Part shown: positions 11,601 through 20,900 of the stretch, one piece after another
Position numbering within the stretch: the first letter of the stretch is position 1
How the letters are laid out: every line of letters begins with the position of its first letter
DNA from: Ulva prolifera
Taxonomy: Eukaryota; Chlorophyta; Ulvophyceae; Ulvales; Ulvaceae
NCBI GenBank assembly: GCA_023078555.1
Contig: CM041199.1
Coordinates: forward strand, 4,407,315 to 4,471,314
Reading direction: 5' to 3'
DNA: 64,000 nt
Made by a program: the position numbers and the translations under genes
Notes under the pieces: generated by a model
The model's input: only the letters and a program-made list of their open reading frames with translations
Database searches by the model: none
Told to the model about the DNA's origin: nothing

Positions 11601-12804
11601 ATGAGCAGGACTCCGACGTACTAGCACCTGTGGAGAAGCCTGCGTTGCGTACAGCCACCATGCTGTTCACCGAAGGGATCGTGTTAACATGTTGGTGTGA
11701 GGGCCAGCCGAGCACATGAGCCCTAAGGCCTTGCAATTGCAATTACAAGGCTGTCACGGCTGCTGAATGCCAGGCACAACCCATATCAGAGCACACGTAT
11801 GGCTGGCTATCTACGCATGCGTAGTTGCAATCATGAGTTCGTCATGCCAGATGCAGCTGGGCCTGGCCCAGGCATGCCTGTCTTCTGCGTTAGCACTGCT
11901 GACCCACCTAAAGAACGTGTCCCTACAGACTTGTAGCAGAATTCAACAGCCTAGCTCCAGCGCTGCGCTCTAGCACAGCTCTGCCACAGTCCATGCACCG
12001 CACTAGCAACCAGCGGCACCTGGCACAGCTGCTTGGCCTTCCTTGCGTTCATGCCATGGATCGCTCATTCTGCACTGCAGTCTCAATCGTATCCCCACAG
12101 CAGTGTTGGGTCGCTTCGCAGCATTTCCAGGGCTGCGACCCAGAAATGAGACCTGAATATTCGGATTTGTTATGTATGATCGGGCCCAGCGACCCAACAC
12201 TGCCCCACAGCACAGGCAGCCGCCCCACTGCATTCACACCTCCCGCCGCCTCCTCCTCCAATGCTTGCACAGTATTGCAGCCGCGTCTGCAGCATGCACA
12301 TGGAGACCAGCCCCGTCCTAGAAGAAAAACGCCGTGCACATTCTGCCGCGGCTCAAGCTGGCATCACCAACCTCATGGTGAGGGCATACTTGATGTTGAC
12401 CCTCCCCTGCCCTCCCCCACCGCAACAGACATCATGAGCTGCAAGCCACCTCTCCAGCTGCCGGTGTTTCAGCACGCACTCGTACCGCTATGTGACGCAC
12501 ACCCCACCAGCGTGCTCGCTGCAGCCTTGCTGTGCATGCAGAAGGCCCGCTGTGCCACGCTGTGCCACGCTGTGCCAGCGTCACGCACCCCACCAGCCAG
12601 CTTCAGCCCCAGGCCTCGACCTCTCACACGACTGCTGTGCTGCGGCTCCCACGTGCTGCGGCCGCGCTGTGCTGTGCTGTGCTGCGGCGCTGGCGTGCTG
12701 CGGCCACGCCGTGCCGCGGACACGGCACGCTGGTCCACACACACCTCCCACTCCTCCTCGTCCCGCTGTGCTGTGGTTCCACTATGCTGTGGCCGCGCTG
12801 CATG
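8670..12804. other. Region without a confident gene
   Basis: I see no conserved domain or splice-consistent exon. There is an AT-rich patch at 10487-10545 made of ACTAATGTA-like repeats, a tandem GATGCATGCTTGA doublet at 9016-9045, and MITE copy 3 at 12104. The open frame at 11993-12919 (+) runs through that MITE and then through CTGTGC/GCTGCGGC low complexity and is treated as spurious. Confidence 0.5.
12104..12199. mobile_element. 96-bp MITE, copy 3
   Basis: It runs from TGTTGGGTCGCTTCGCAGCA to CGACCCAACA with the core GACCTGAATATTCGGATTTG. The element is flanked by CCCCACAGCA on both sides (left ATCCCCACAGCA, right GCCCCACAGCACAGG), a 10-bp target-duplication candidate. Together with copy 1 it defines the termini as GTGTTGGGTCGC and its inverse. 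Confidence 0.8.
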
Positions 12805-14955
12805 TCACGCTGCGCGGGAGTCCGCAGATGCTGCCTCGGCGGCCGGCGCGGCGGCGGGCGCGGCGCAGAGGGTCGACACCTCGAGGCCGTCCGGGACGTC
12901 CTCCCGCCACTCGAAGTAGCTCTCGCGGAACTCCGACTCGAAGCGCGGGTCCCCCCGCACGTACTCGAGGTAGTCCTTCATGCCGCCGTCCTTGAAGACA
13001 CCTGAATGCATGCGCACGGCTGCCAAACGAGCAGCACGCACGCACAGCACCCAGCACTCCGCCGCTCGCATGAGGGCCGGCATGCGCTGCGCTACGCGGC
13101 GGCACGTCACCGCGCGGCTGTGTTGGCACCACATGAAACAAAACATCTACCGATGCATCGGCAGCTGTGGTATTAACAACATTGTTTTGGGCCACTGCTG
13201 CGGCTGTCTGACTCGAGTAGAGAGGGACAGAACTCGTGAGCGCGGCATGCATGAGCACCGATGTGCCGACAGGCAGCACCGGTGACAGCCACAGCCGCAG
13301 GGGGTGTGGCGATCCAGTGATGTGGCCGCTATACCACTGGACCCTGGTATGCCGCAGCGTGCAAGGATCCAGAGGTCTAGCGGCCACATCACTGGATTGC
13401 CACCAGGGCGGGCGCGCACCGGCGTTGTCGGCGATGACGACGGCGCCCTCCGACAGCAACGGCTCGGCGGCGCGCAGGTACGCCAGCGACTCCTTCGGCA
13501 CGCCGTCCAGCAGCAGCACGTCGATGCCGTCGCAGCCCGGCGGCAGCGCGAGATTCGGCAGCAGCTGCAGCGCGTCCCCCCACCTCACCTGCACCCCCGC
13601 TGCCGCCCGTCATGGTAAGGGCCTGCCTCAGTGCAAATCGGTCTGCCCTGTGGATCCAGAGACCTACTAGAGCGACCTACTAGAGCGCCCTACTTGAGCG
13701 TTTTGCGGGTGTGGTGGTGTCGCACTGATTGCCGGCCGGTCGCCAGATCAAAACTCTGGAATTCAACGATCACCGGTCGAAGTATGAATGCGGACGATGC
13801 ATTTTCCTGTCGACATCACCCCGCTTCTCCGCCGCTATCCACTGCGTTGTCTCTGAAACCCAGAGACTTCATGCAAGCTTCGTGTGAAGGGCACCTCGAG
13901 TCGTGCGCAGTCAGTGTACGTGCAACCCCGGACTCTTCGGGGATGCCTATGCCTGCGTGTGACATGTCCGGCGGTCGCCGGCACCTGTAGCCACCACATC
14001 GCGTGCATGCCATGCATGCATGTGGTCTACCGGCAGCCGAGGTCGCACTGCGCAGCACGCAGCACGCACCTGTACGCGGTCGCCGATCGGCTTCTGGCCC
14101 TGCCTGCGCAGCTCGGCGTTGGCGGAGCCGGAGGAGGCCTGCCAGAGGAAGCGACGCGCCGTCAACGCCCACAGCCAGTCACGCTCGATGCTCACCAACA
14201 CCCCCCCTACACCACAGCCACATGCCGTCACTCGCACGAACGCCCCGGTGCTACCTCGGGTTCGCACGTGCGGGCACCTGCCGGTCATGAACACTCCATA
14301 CGGAGCATGTGCATGGTAGCACAGCGTGAGGCAGGTCGCAGGTAGGGTCTGGCAGTCACATCGGCGATGGACGTCGCTGCCGACCTTCAGCAGCGCCCCG
14401 GCCCCACCCCATGCGGCCACATGACCCCCGTCAGCATCGACGCTTCTGCAGTAACGAGATATCAACAGCTGCCATTGCAACCTCAAGAAGTCAACTGGGA
14501 CCACTGGCGACAAGTGCAAACATCGGCTGGCACGACACTCACAGCAGGGGCAGCAGCATGCACCAACCACACCCGCCGGTGATCGCTCCCACCGCTTCTC
14601 AGCCGACGAACAGCTCACGCTGCTTTCCGTGAACAAGCAGATGGGGGGGGGGGGGGGGGGGCACACCAGGCGGCAGGGCCTGCGCGATCTTGATGCCGCT
14701 GTAGCCGCACATGCCGCCAACCTCGACGACGCAGCGGGGGCGGCGCGCGCGCACCACCTCCTGCACGATGCCCGCCTTCTCCGGCCCAAGGAACGGCATG
14801 TTGTCGCGGCGGCCCCAGCGCTCGAGGCGCCGCACGATCCAGTCGTCGTCTACCTCCTTCAGCCGGCTCATCTTCTCGCCCTCATCGTTGTAGAACACCT
14901 CCCTGCATGCCCCAACACCCTCACACGGGCCTCCCTGCATAATTCCCCTGTTCAA
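12805..14955 (-). CDS. Catechol O-methyltransferase-like SAM methyltransferase
   Basis: This is a class I SAM-dependent methyltransferase of the COMT type, which transfers methyl from SAM to a catechol-like hydroxyl using Mg2+. Exons (minus strand) are 14955(or 14902)-14667, 14206-14070, 13588-13420 and 13001-12805; intron phases match throughout, giving 245-263 residues against about 221 for soluble COMT. The SAM motif is VVEVGGMCGYSGIKIAQALP in exon 1, and the junction produces LPPGGVLVSIERD, matching the family's acidic strand 2. Metal ligands are conserved: the Asp of VLLLDGVPK and the ADN pair at 13429-13424. The substrate-contacting Glu appears as EWREDVPDGLEVS near the C-terminus. The usual DHWK catalytic stretch is DGVPK here, so substrate preference may differ. 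The tail is Ala-rich. The start could be ATG 14955, reading through the putative acceptor at 14903, or a missing upstream exon. Intron 3 carries a foldback element and intron 1 a G19 run. Confidence 0.8.
13309..13400. mobile_element. Foldback element in methyltransferase intron 3
   Basis: Arms ATCCAGTGATGTGGCCGCTA (from 13312) and TAGCGGCCACATCACTGGAT (from 13378) are perfect 20-bp inverted repeats bounding about 90 bp, with one further mismatched extension. The interior holds a second partial repeat (CACTGGACCCTGGTATGCCG against GGATCCAGAGG). It looks like a small foldback MITE inserted in the intron; no target duplication was confirmed. Confidence 0.65.
14643..14661. repeat. G19 homopolymer
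   Basis: A run of 19 G lies immediately inside intron 1 of the methyltransferase (C19 on the coding strand, just after the GTGTGC donor). It is a likely site of length polymorphism or assembly error. Confidence 0.9.
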
Positions 14956-15159
14956 CAGGTGTGTGTCTCCCTTTATATGTCAGCGGTGGCTGCCCGTAAA
15001 TGGAAGAGGTGTCCTACACGTCACAACACCCTGAGGGGCCTCCTTGTACATCTGAGAGTTGTGTGCTTTGCTGTACATCTGAGAAGTGTCTCTCTGCGTG
15101 TCATGCCCCTTTGGCATGTGGGCACAGCTGGCACTCGGGATGGAAGCAAGCGATGTAAA

Positions 15160-15240
15160 GTAGGTTGAACTTGAATTCACTGAGCTGTATCCTGAAAGGA
15201 CATTGACAACTCTGAATTGTCGCGGCCACATATGCCAAAG
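15160..15240 (-). repeat. 75-80 bp dispersed repeat, copy C
   Basis: TGAATTCACTGAGCTGTATC, then GGACATTGACAACTCTGAAT and GGCCACATATG follow the family consensus closely and include the usual terminal CCACATATG. Confidence 0.75.
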
Positions 15241-15516
15241 GTGTAAACCACCTGGAAACCCCCCCAGATGAACGTACGCAACTCACAGGGCCTCCTCCTG
15301 TGTTGCGCGAGGTGGTCACGCACGGCCGCGTCGATTCACGAGAGCGCACGCAGAATCGAACCCCTGTTCACAAGTGGCACAACGCATGCGTGTATGCGTG
15401 GGGCAAGGACAAAGAGCTTAGGCGGCAATGGCGGCTAGACGTGGCAGGTGCATCGCAGGGGCTGCCATGCATTTACAGTTGGTAGTGAGCTGCGGGGTCA
15501 GCGATCGGAGCAGCAC

Positions 15517-15863
15517 CTGTCTCCGAACTTGATCTGAGCCTGCCTGAGTTCGGTCCGCTGCTCCAGGCGCACGTCTGCCTGCTTCCTGTCCCACAGGAAT
15601 AGCCCGAGGAATGTTGCGAGGCCTGCGCCGTTGATGATGAGGTTGGTGAGTGTGCCATCGGCTGAGGCTGCCTGCATGCCTTCAGCTGACACCTGGCTGA
15701 TGCCCAGGAGCAGGGCAATGAGGCAGCCTAGGCCCGAGGCTGCAAAGAAGGTGAGGCGCAGCGGGCGGGGAAGGAAGTATTCGAGGAAGTACTTGGGGTC
15801 TCGGAGCTCATCCTCGAGGCCTCTCTCCCGTGGTTTAGGCTTGTCGTCAGGATCTGCACCAGG
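15517..15863 (-). CDS. Exon of LPA1/REP27-like (PF11998) plastid membrane protein
   Basis: One clear coding exon of 115 codons lies between acceptor CACACACAG and donor GTGCTG (phase 2). It contains a basic/acidic lead (KPKPRERGLEDELRDPKYF), then PRPLRLTFFAASGLGCLIAL, a first membrane span of about 20 residues, a short loop (SAEGMQAASADG), a second hydrophobic span (LTNLIINGAGLATFLGLFLW) and a charged tail (DRKQADVRLEQRTELRQAQI). The P-R-LR...ASG-G pattern and two close spans resemble the DUF3493/LPA1-REP27 family, whose members assist photosystem II assembly in thylakoids. This is a resemblance I cannot verify here. Upstream exons (transit peptide, any TPRs) and the final exon are not identified; a reading to the stop at 15498 adds six residues. 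The open frame and splice sites are solid, the function tentative. Confidence 0.5.
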
Positions 15864-17917
15864 CTGTGTGTGGATGATACTGTGCACTTGCTGTCATGCT
15901 CTACGCAAGGTCGCTGCCGTAGGGCTGCATCGAGGGCGCCCCGGAACGAAAGACATAAAAACGTATAGATCTTGGAGCCGGGCATGACATGCTTTTGCCA
16001 GCATCGAAGCAGCCTGCAGAGTCCAGCCTGGCCACGATGTGTGGCTCTGGGTATACCAGTGTTATCTGAAGGAGCACGGACTGCAAATGGGCAGAAACTT
16101 GATGTACGTGAGCTGTGACAGCAACAACATGAGGCGCATTTCGTGCTCTGCTGTTCCCATGCGCTGTCGAAAATTTCCGCTGGTAAACGTCGTGAAGCCA
16201 CACGCCAGATACATGCTGCTGCGGGGATAGCAACTACAGCTTCCACATGAGCATTAGAGCGACGTCCAGACTGACTTGATGACATACGCGGCAGTGCACC
16301 TGTTGCATTGCACTGCACCGACCTCGACAGCTGTACTGCTGTGGGCACGTCTCTCCTTGCCTGCCATTTCGCGCCACGCTGCTCTTGAATAGATATGATT
16401 TCTCTGATATTCGTCACGCAGTTCCGTGCGCAACGCGCAGTTGCATGCGCACACGCTCCGGCCATCTTTTACGCTGATCAGAGGGCCTGACGCTCTCCAT
16501 GGAGAAATGAGCTTTGAACTGGAAAGGGCGCTGCTGAGCTGCGGATATCAAAGTGTCGCATCGTCTCTGCAATTTGGTCTGTGTACGCGGACTGAGCTCG
16601 CACTCCCGAATCGTTTGAATCTGTGGTTCGAGGTTAGTCGCTGTGGTGCACATGCGCGCACCAGGGCCACGTAGCGGTACAGCGGTCAAAGTGCTGACAA
16701 AACTGCGTCTCACAGCAGAACACCAGTCTTTCACCAGAAGTGCATGGAACCGAGGGTACATTATCGTGTGCGTGACGGGAAATCTTCGTGCAGACGGACC
16801 TGCGCCACGGGCTTGCCATGCCAGTGGATCACCGTCCATCGTTTCAATGCAATAGAGCTGACTTGTGCACATGATTCTGCTGTTGATTGCGTTGAGTGAC
16901 ACAGTGCTGTGCGGCCGCCCCACCCACTGCCAGTCAGGTTGGATCGCTACAGGAGATCACATTGTTGCCAGCTCGAGCACCAACTCGAACTGTATGAAAT
17001 CATGTGCTGGAGGCAGTCACGAACTTGGCTTCGATATTCCGACATCCACAACCACCCAAAAGCTGCACCCTCAGACAGGTGTGTGCTGCCTACATGCTCT
17101 TCACCTCGTGTAACGAAACCAGACAACACCTGGCACACAGCATGTACCCAAGCCCACTGTATTATTTCATTGCTGGTTGGTCTACATCATCTGTGCCAGC
17201 CGTTGCACACAATTCGTGGACATAATAATGTTGACAGAGGCAGAGAACATGGTCGTTTGGCGGACAGACGTGTGCTCTTTGTCCTGCTGGATTTAACAGT
17301 TCCCTTGACACGAATGTGCTTCATGCATATGGTCAGCTGTTCAGCAGACTGATCACGCTGCTCGTGTGGCCACTGCACAACTGCACTAGTGTGAGCTCCA
17401 TTGGTGCTATGCAGTGAGTTAGCAATACGCCGGTCGTACTGATATATCCTAGTTACAAAGCGCATCAACAGCGTGAGGCATTGAGCCATCACTGCCTACG
17501 TCTGTTGGAATGAACTTCCTATATGCAACGCACAACCTTTCTTCAAGATGTGGCTACAGGCAGCCGTCACATCGATCGTGGTCCAGACCACAGCGATGAC
17601 ATGGCGGTCGAGGACCAATACAGATGGAGCTACTCTACACAGATGTTCCAACACAATACAGATCTGCTCAAGCTCCTGCCCGGAGACCCCATCAGCCACT
17701 ACCTCCTCACACCATGAGGCCCGTGATAGCTCTGACCGGCTGCCCCGGGACCGCCCCCTCACCTTCGACCTCAGACAAGCGGCCGTCTTGAATGTGTCCC
17801 TGACTGTTTGCTCAGGTCTGTGTACACCAAGCCTACAGGTCTTGGTGGGGTCACACCACCGCCCGCCGCCAAGGCCACACCACCACCCGCCGTCCTTCTG
17901 CAGCTGCTGGTGCAGCC
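15864..17917. other. Gap with possible short exons only
   Basis: A plus-strand segment at 16507-16631 reads MSFELERALLSCGYQSVASS and on to LNLWFE before a GTTAGT donor. An open frame resumes after a TAG acceptor at about 16673 and ends at 16894. This could be a small two-exon gene, but the minus strand is also open and there is no recognisable family. I see nothing supportable in the rest of the stretch. Confidence 0.25.
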
Positions 17918-20900
17918 CTAGATGCTGGTGCTATTCAGCACCGATGACGGGACCATGTAGTCTGCACACACAGCACCGCCGGTGAGCCAGCAATCCGGAA
18001 CAGAAATCGCCTGTGCGGCCACCGTTTGTGATGGTGCCTGGGCATGTGCCCCATGTCGCGGAGCATAGGCTACATATGTGTTGTCGTCCAGCAGATTGCA
18101 CCTTGCTGGACGACAAGATTGCACCGTGCTCGCAATCCTGGTCTCGAATCCACGTGGGCGCACCAACCAGCGCGACAGTGTATGTAATCATGCACACGTA
18201 CTCATACCTACATGTCCCGACATTCGGAGACATCAGCGTGCATCTGGACACGGCTATCTGATCATGCGCACAGGATACATCATGTACGCCCTGACCGAGC
18301 TTGAGATGTGCATGACATGCATGCATGCACCTGCAGCTCACCAGGGACACTCTGGCACAGCGCACACCCGCAACTGTTGCCATGTTCACAACCAAACCCA
18401 CAGCTATTTTGTTTTTTTTTCAACTGTCCAGGAACCTCAGGGTGAGAGGGATCGTGGCGCACCGTATTCCACGAGGCCGTTGGCATTCGCGGCCTCGATC
18501 TCCTTCTCCGCCTTCTTCAGGGCACCCCTGAAGTTGTCCATCGCCTGCTTGAGAGCTGCGCCCTTCGGGTGGTCCGCCAGGAGCTCGTCCGTCGTGACCG
18601 CGTACATCGAATTAAAGGCCTTGTCGTACTCCCCCAGCGCATCGAACTTGTAGGCGCAGAGGACGAACATCACCTCACTCTGGTCCCTGCAGCGGCGGCG
18701 CCTCGATATGATTACTACTAACAGTACGCGTAGAGCGTCCCCTGCGGCCTCAGCGCCACCGCAGCAGCCTTTGTGTCTGTGAGGGTGCACTCGCATTTGC
18801 AGTTCGGAGGTTCGATCGATGGTAGAGTAAAGTAAACCTGAATTCACTCCGCCGAGTTCTGAAGAGGACATTGCCAACTCCGAACCCACGGGACCACATG
18901 CGTCGGGGGCTGAGGTAGCGGTGTTACAAGGACAAAGGCAGCAAGGCAGGCAGCACCGCCACGGCCGTGGTTTCGACAGCAACACTCCTCTCATGTCCAC
19001 TCGCATCAGCCATAAACCGCACGTCAGATCATTCGAGGTCCACGTGTGCACATACCGTGGCATCTGTATGTGTGCCTGTGCGATCAGTGACCGTGCTCCA
19101 GCACATCGGGACATGCAGCTGCAGACCGCGCGGAGCACGCTCCACCCCAATGCACAACAAAACACTGACACTAAGGCACCCATGCCACATGCCTCATGCA
19201 TGCGCGCATGCCAATTGCACTCAGCACGCACCCTGTGATGTGAGCTGCGATACGCTCAGGGTGCCACCCTGTGATGCAACGGGCACCGGCCGCAGGTGTA
19301 CAACCGCATGCGATGGAAGGAGCATATCAGAGGCTAGCGAAGGAGTGACAACTACAGGAGTCAGCACGATTGCTCAACGAAAGGTGGTCGCTAGATGCGT
19401 CCATACACAGGCCGCCGTGGCGGAGGCCACGGCGCATTCGCTGCCCAGACGGACACATGTGGCCCGCACTGTGAGCTGAGGCCTTCCAAAACAGAAAACA
19501 AAAAGGCCTGCCCTACAGCAGCGATGGCCGGACTCTAGAGCTCTGCAGCGCATGCATGCGCCGTACAGCAGGAGGGCACATGTCCTTTTTTTTTAATATA
19601 TAGACGCTCCAGCAGAGGCCCGTGGGATAGACTGCAGTCAATCATGATTGGCCATCGAGGCGGGGCGGCCGCACCGGGTGCATTTCTGGTTGGGCAGCAT
19701 CCTGAGAACGTCCTTCTCGGAGAGGGGCTGGCTGGCTGGGCGCTTGGAGAGCTCGCGGTAGGGGTCGCGGGCGTTCAGCGGCATGTTCGGCACGTACCCG
19801 CCCATCGGGTGCTGCGAGTAGTTCACTGCACCGCCTCCCACAGGGCTCAGCCCGGATGTGCCGCGACAATGTCATATCGCACGACCGCTGCCGGGTGTCG
19901 CTGCCGCACGCCCCGGCGGTGACACCACCATGGCATGGCATGTTCAACCAACGTGATGGTGCGCTCATTCAATGTGGCCAATGAGACCATTCAATGTGAC
20001 TGTGTGGTGGTTGCGCGGTGCACACCACTCGCCGCAGCACAGCTTTTTGCCACACCCCCAGCGCGCTGTGTGCACGTACGAATACTCAATCACGCACAGC
20101 TTGGTGACACACGTGACAGTGCTGCATCTGTACTGGCAGAGGGCCACACACAGACAGTCATGCACCGCATGGAGCCGCATCCAGCAGCTAGCAATGAGGA
20201 GTTTCAGGGTGGCCATGCTGCTTGACATGCCGCCATGACCCGCGACCCGTAGCAGCAGCGTTGGCTAGACGGGCTCGATCATGCTTCTACGTACATCCCT
20301 CCTGAGCATTCATGTGTAGCGTAACAATGGCAGCCCTGACAATGTTCTGGTTTTGTCTTCTGCACAGGTGACCCGTCCCCGCATCGAAGAGGTGGGGGGT
20401 GTAGCACGCACCAGCACAGTGGCCCGGGCCCGAAGTGAAGATGATGGTGGTGAGAATCTCGACCAGCTCCTTCGCCGTGTTGACCTTGGATGGCATGCCG
20501 TTGACGGAGCCTTGCTCTGGGTCGGCGAGCTCCGCACACCAGGCCTGCAGCTCCTTGTCCTCGCGCAGCTCCATGTCCGTGGCGTAGATGGCGCCGACGT
20601 ACTCCGTCGTGTAGTCCCAGATCGCGTCCCACAGCTTCTCGCCGTCATCGCGGAAGGGGTAGAACGGCAAGCGGTCTCGCCCGACCTGCGCATGCATCAT
20701 GATGCGCCGCAGACGTGATTGCTTGTACATTCATACATTCATACTTACAGGCGTGAACTGCGATGTGACTCTGCACGCATGCGGGCTCTGAGTCACTGCC
20801 GCGCAGCAACCGCCGACCGCACTCGTTTCGTTCAACAAGGTCGCAGCAGAGTGAGCTGGATGTGAAAGGCATGGCGCATGTATCTCTTCTCAAGGTCAAG

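Noticed and set aside
11993..12919. 308-codon plus-strand open frame
   Set aside because: It runs straight through MITE copy 3 and then CTGTGC/GCTGCGGC low complexity; no domain and no splice logic.
13947..14789. 280-codon minus-strand frame over methyltransferase intron 1
   Set aside because: It joins a shifted frame of exon 1 with the intron. Only part of it (exon 2, 14206-14070) is real coding sequence; the rest is out of frame with the family.
15340..15375. B-box-like GGTTCGATTC on the minus strand
   Set aside because: No T-stem pairing and no A box at proper spacing.
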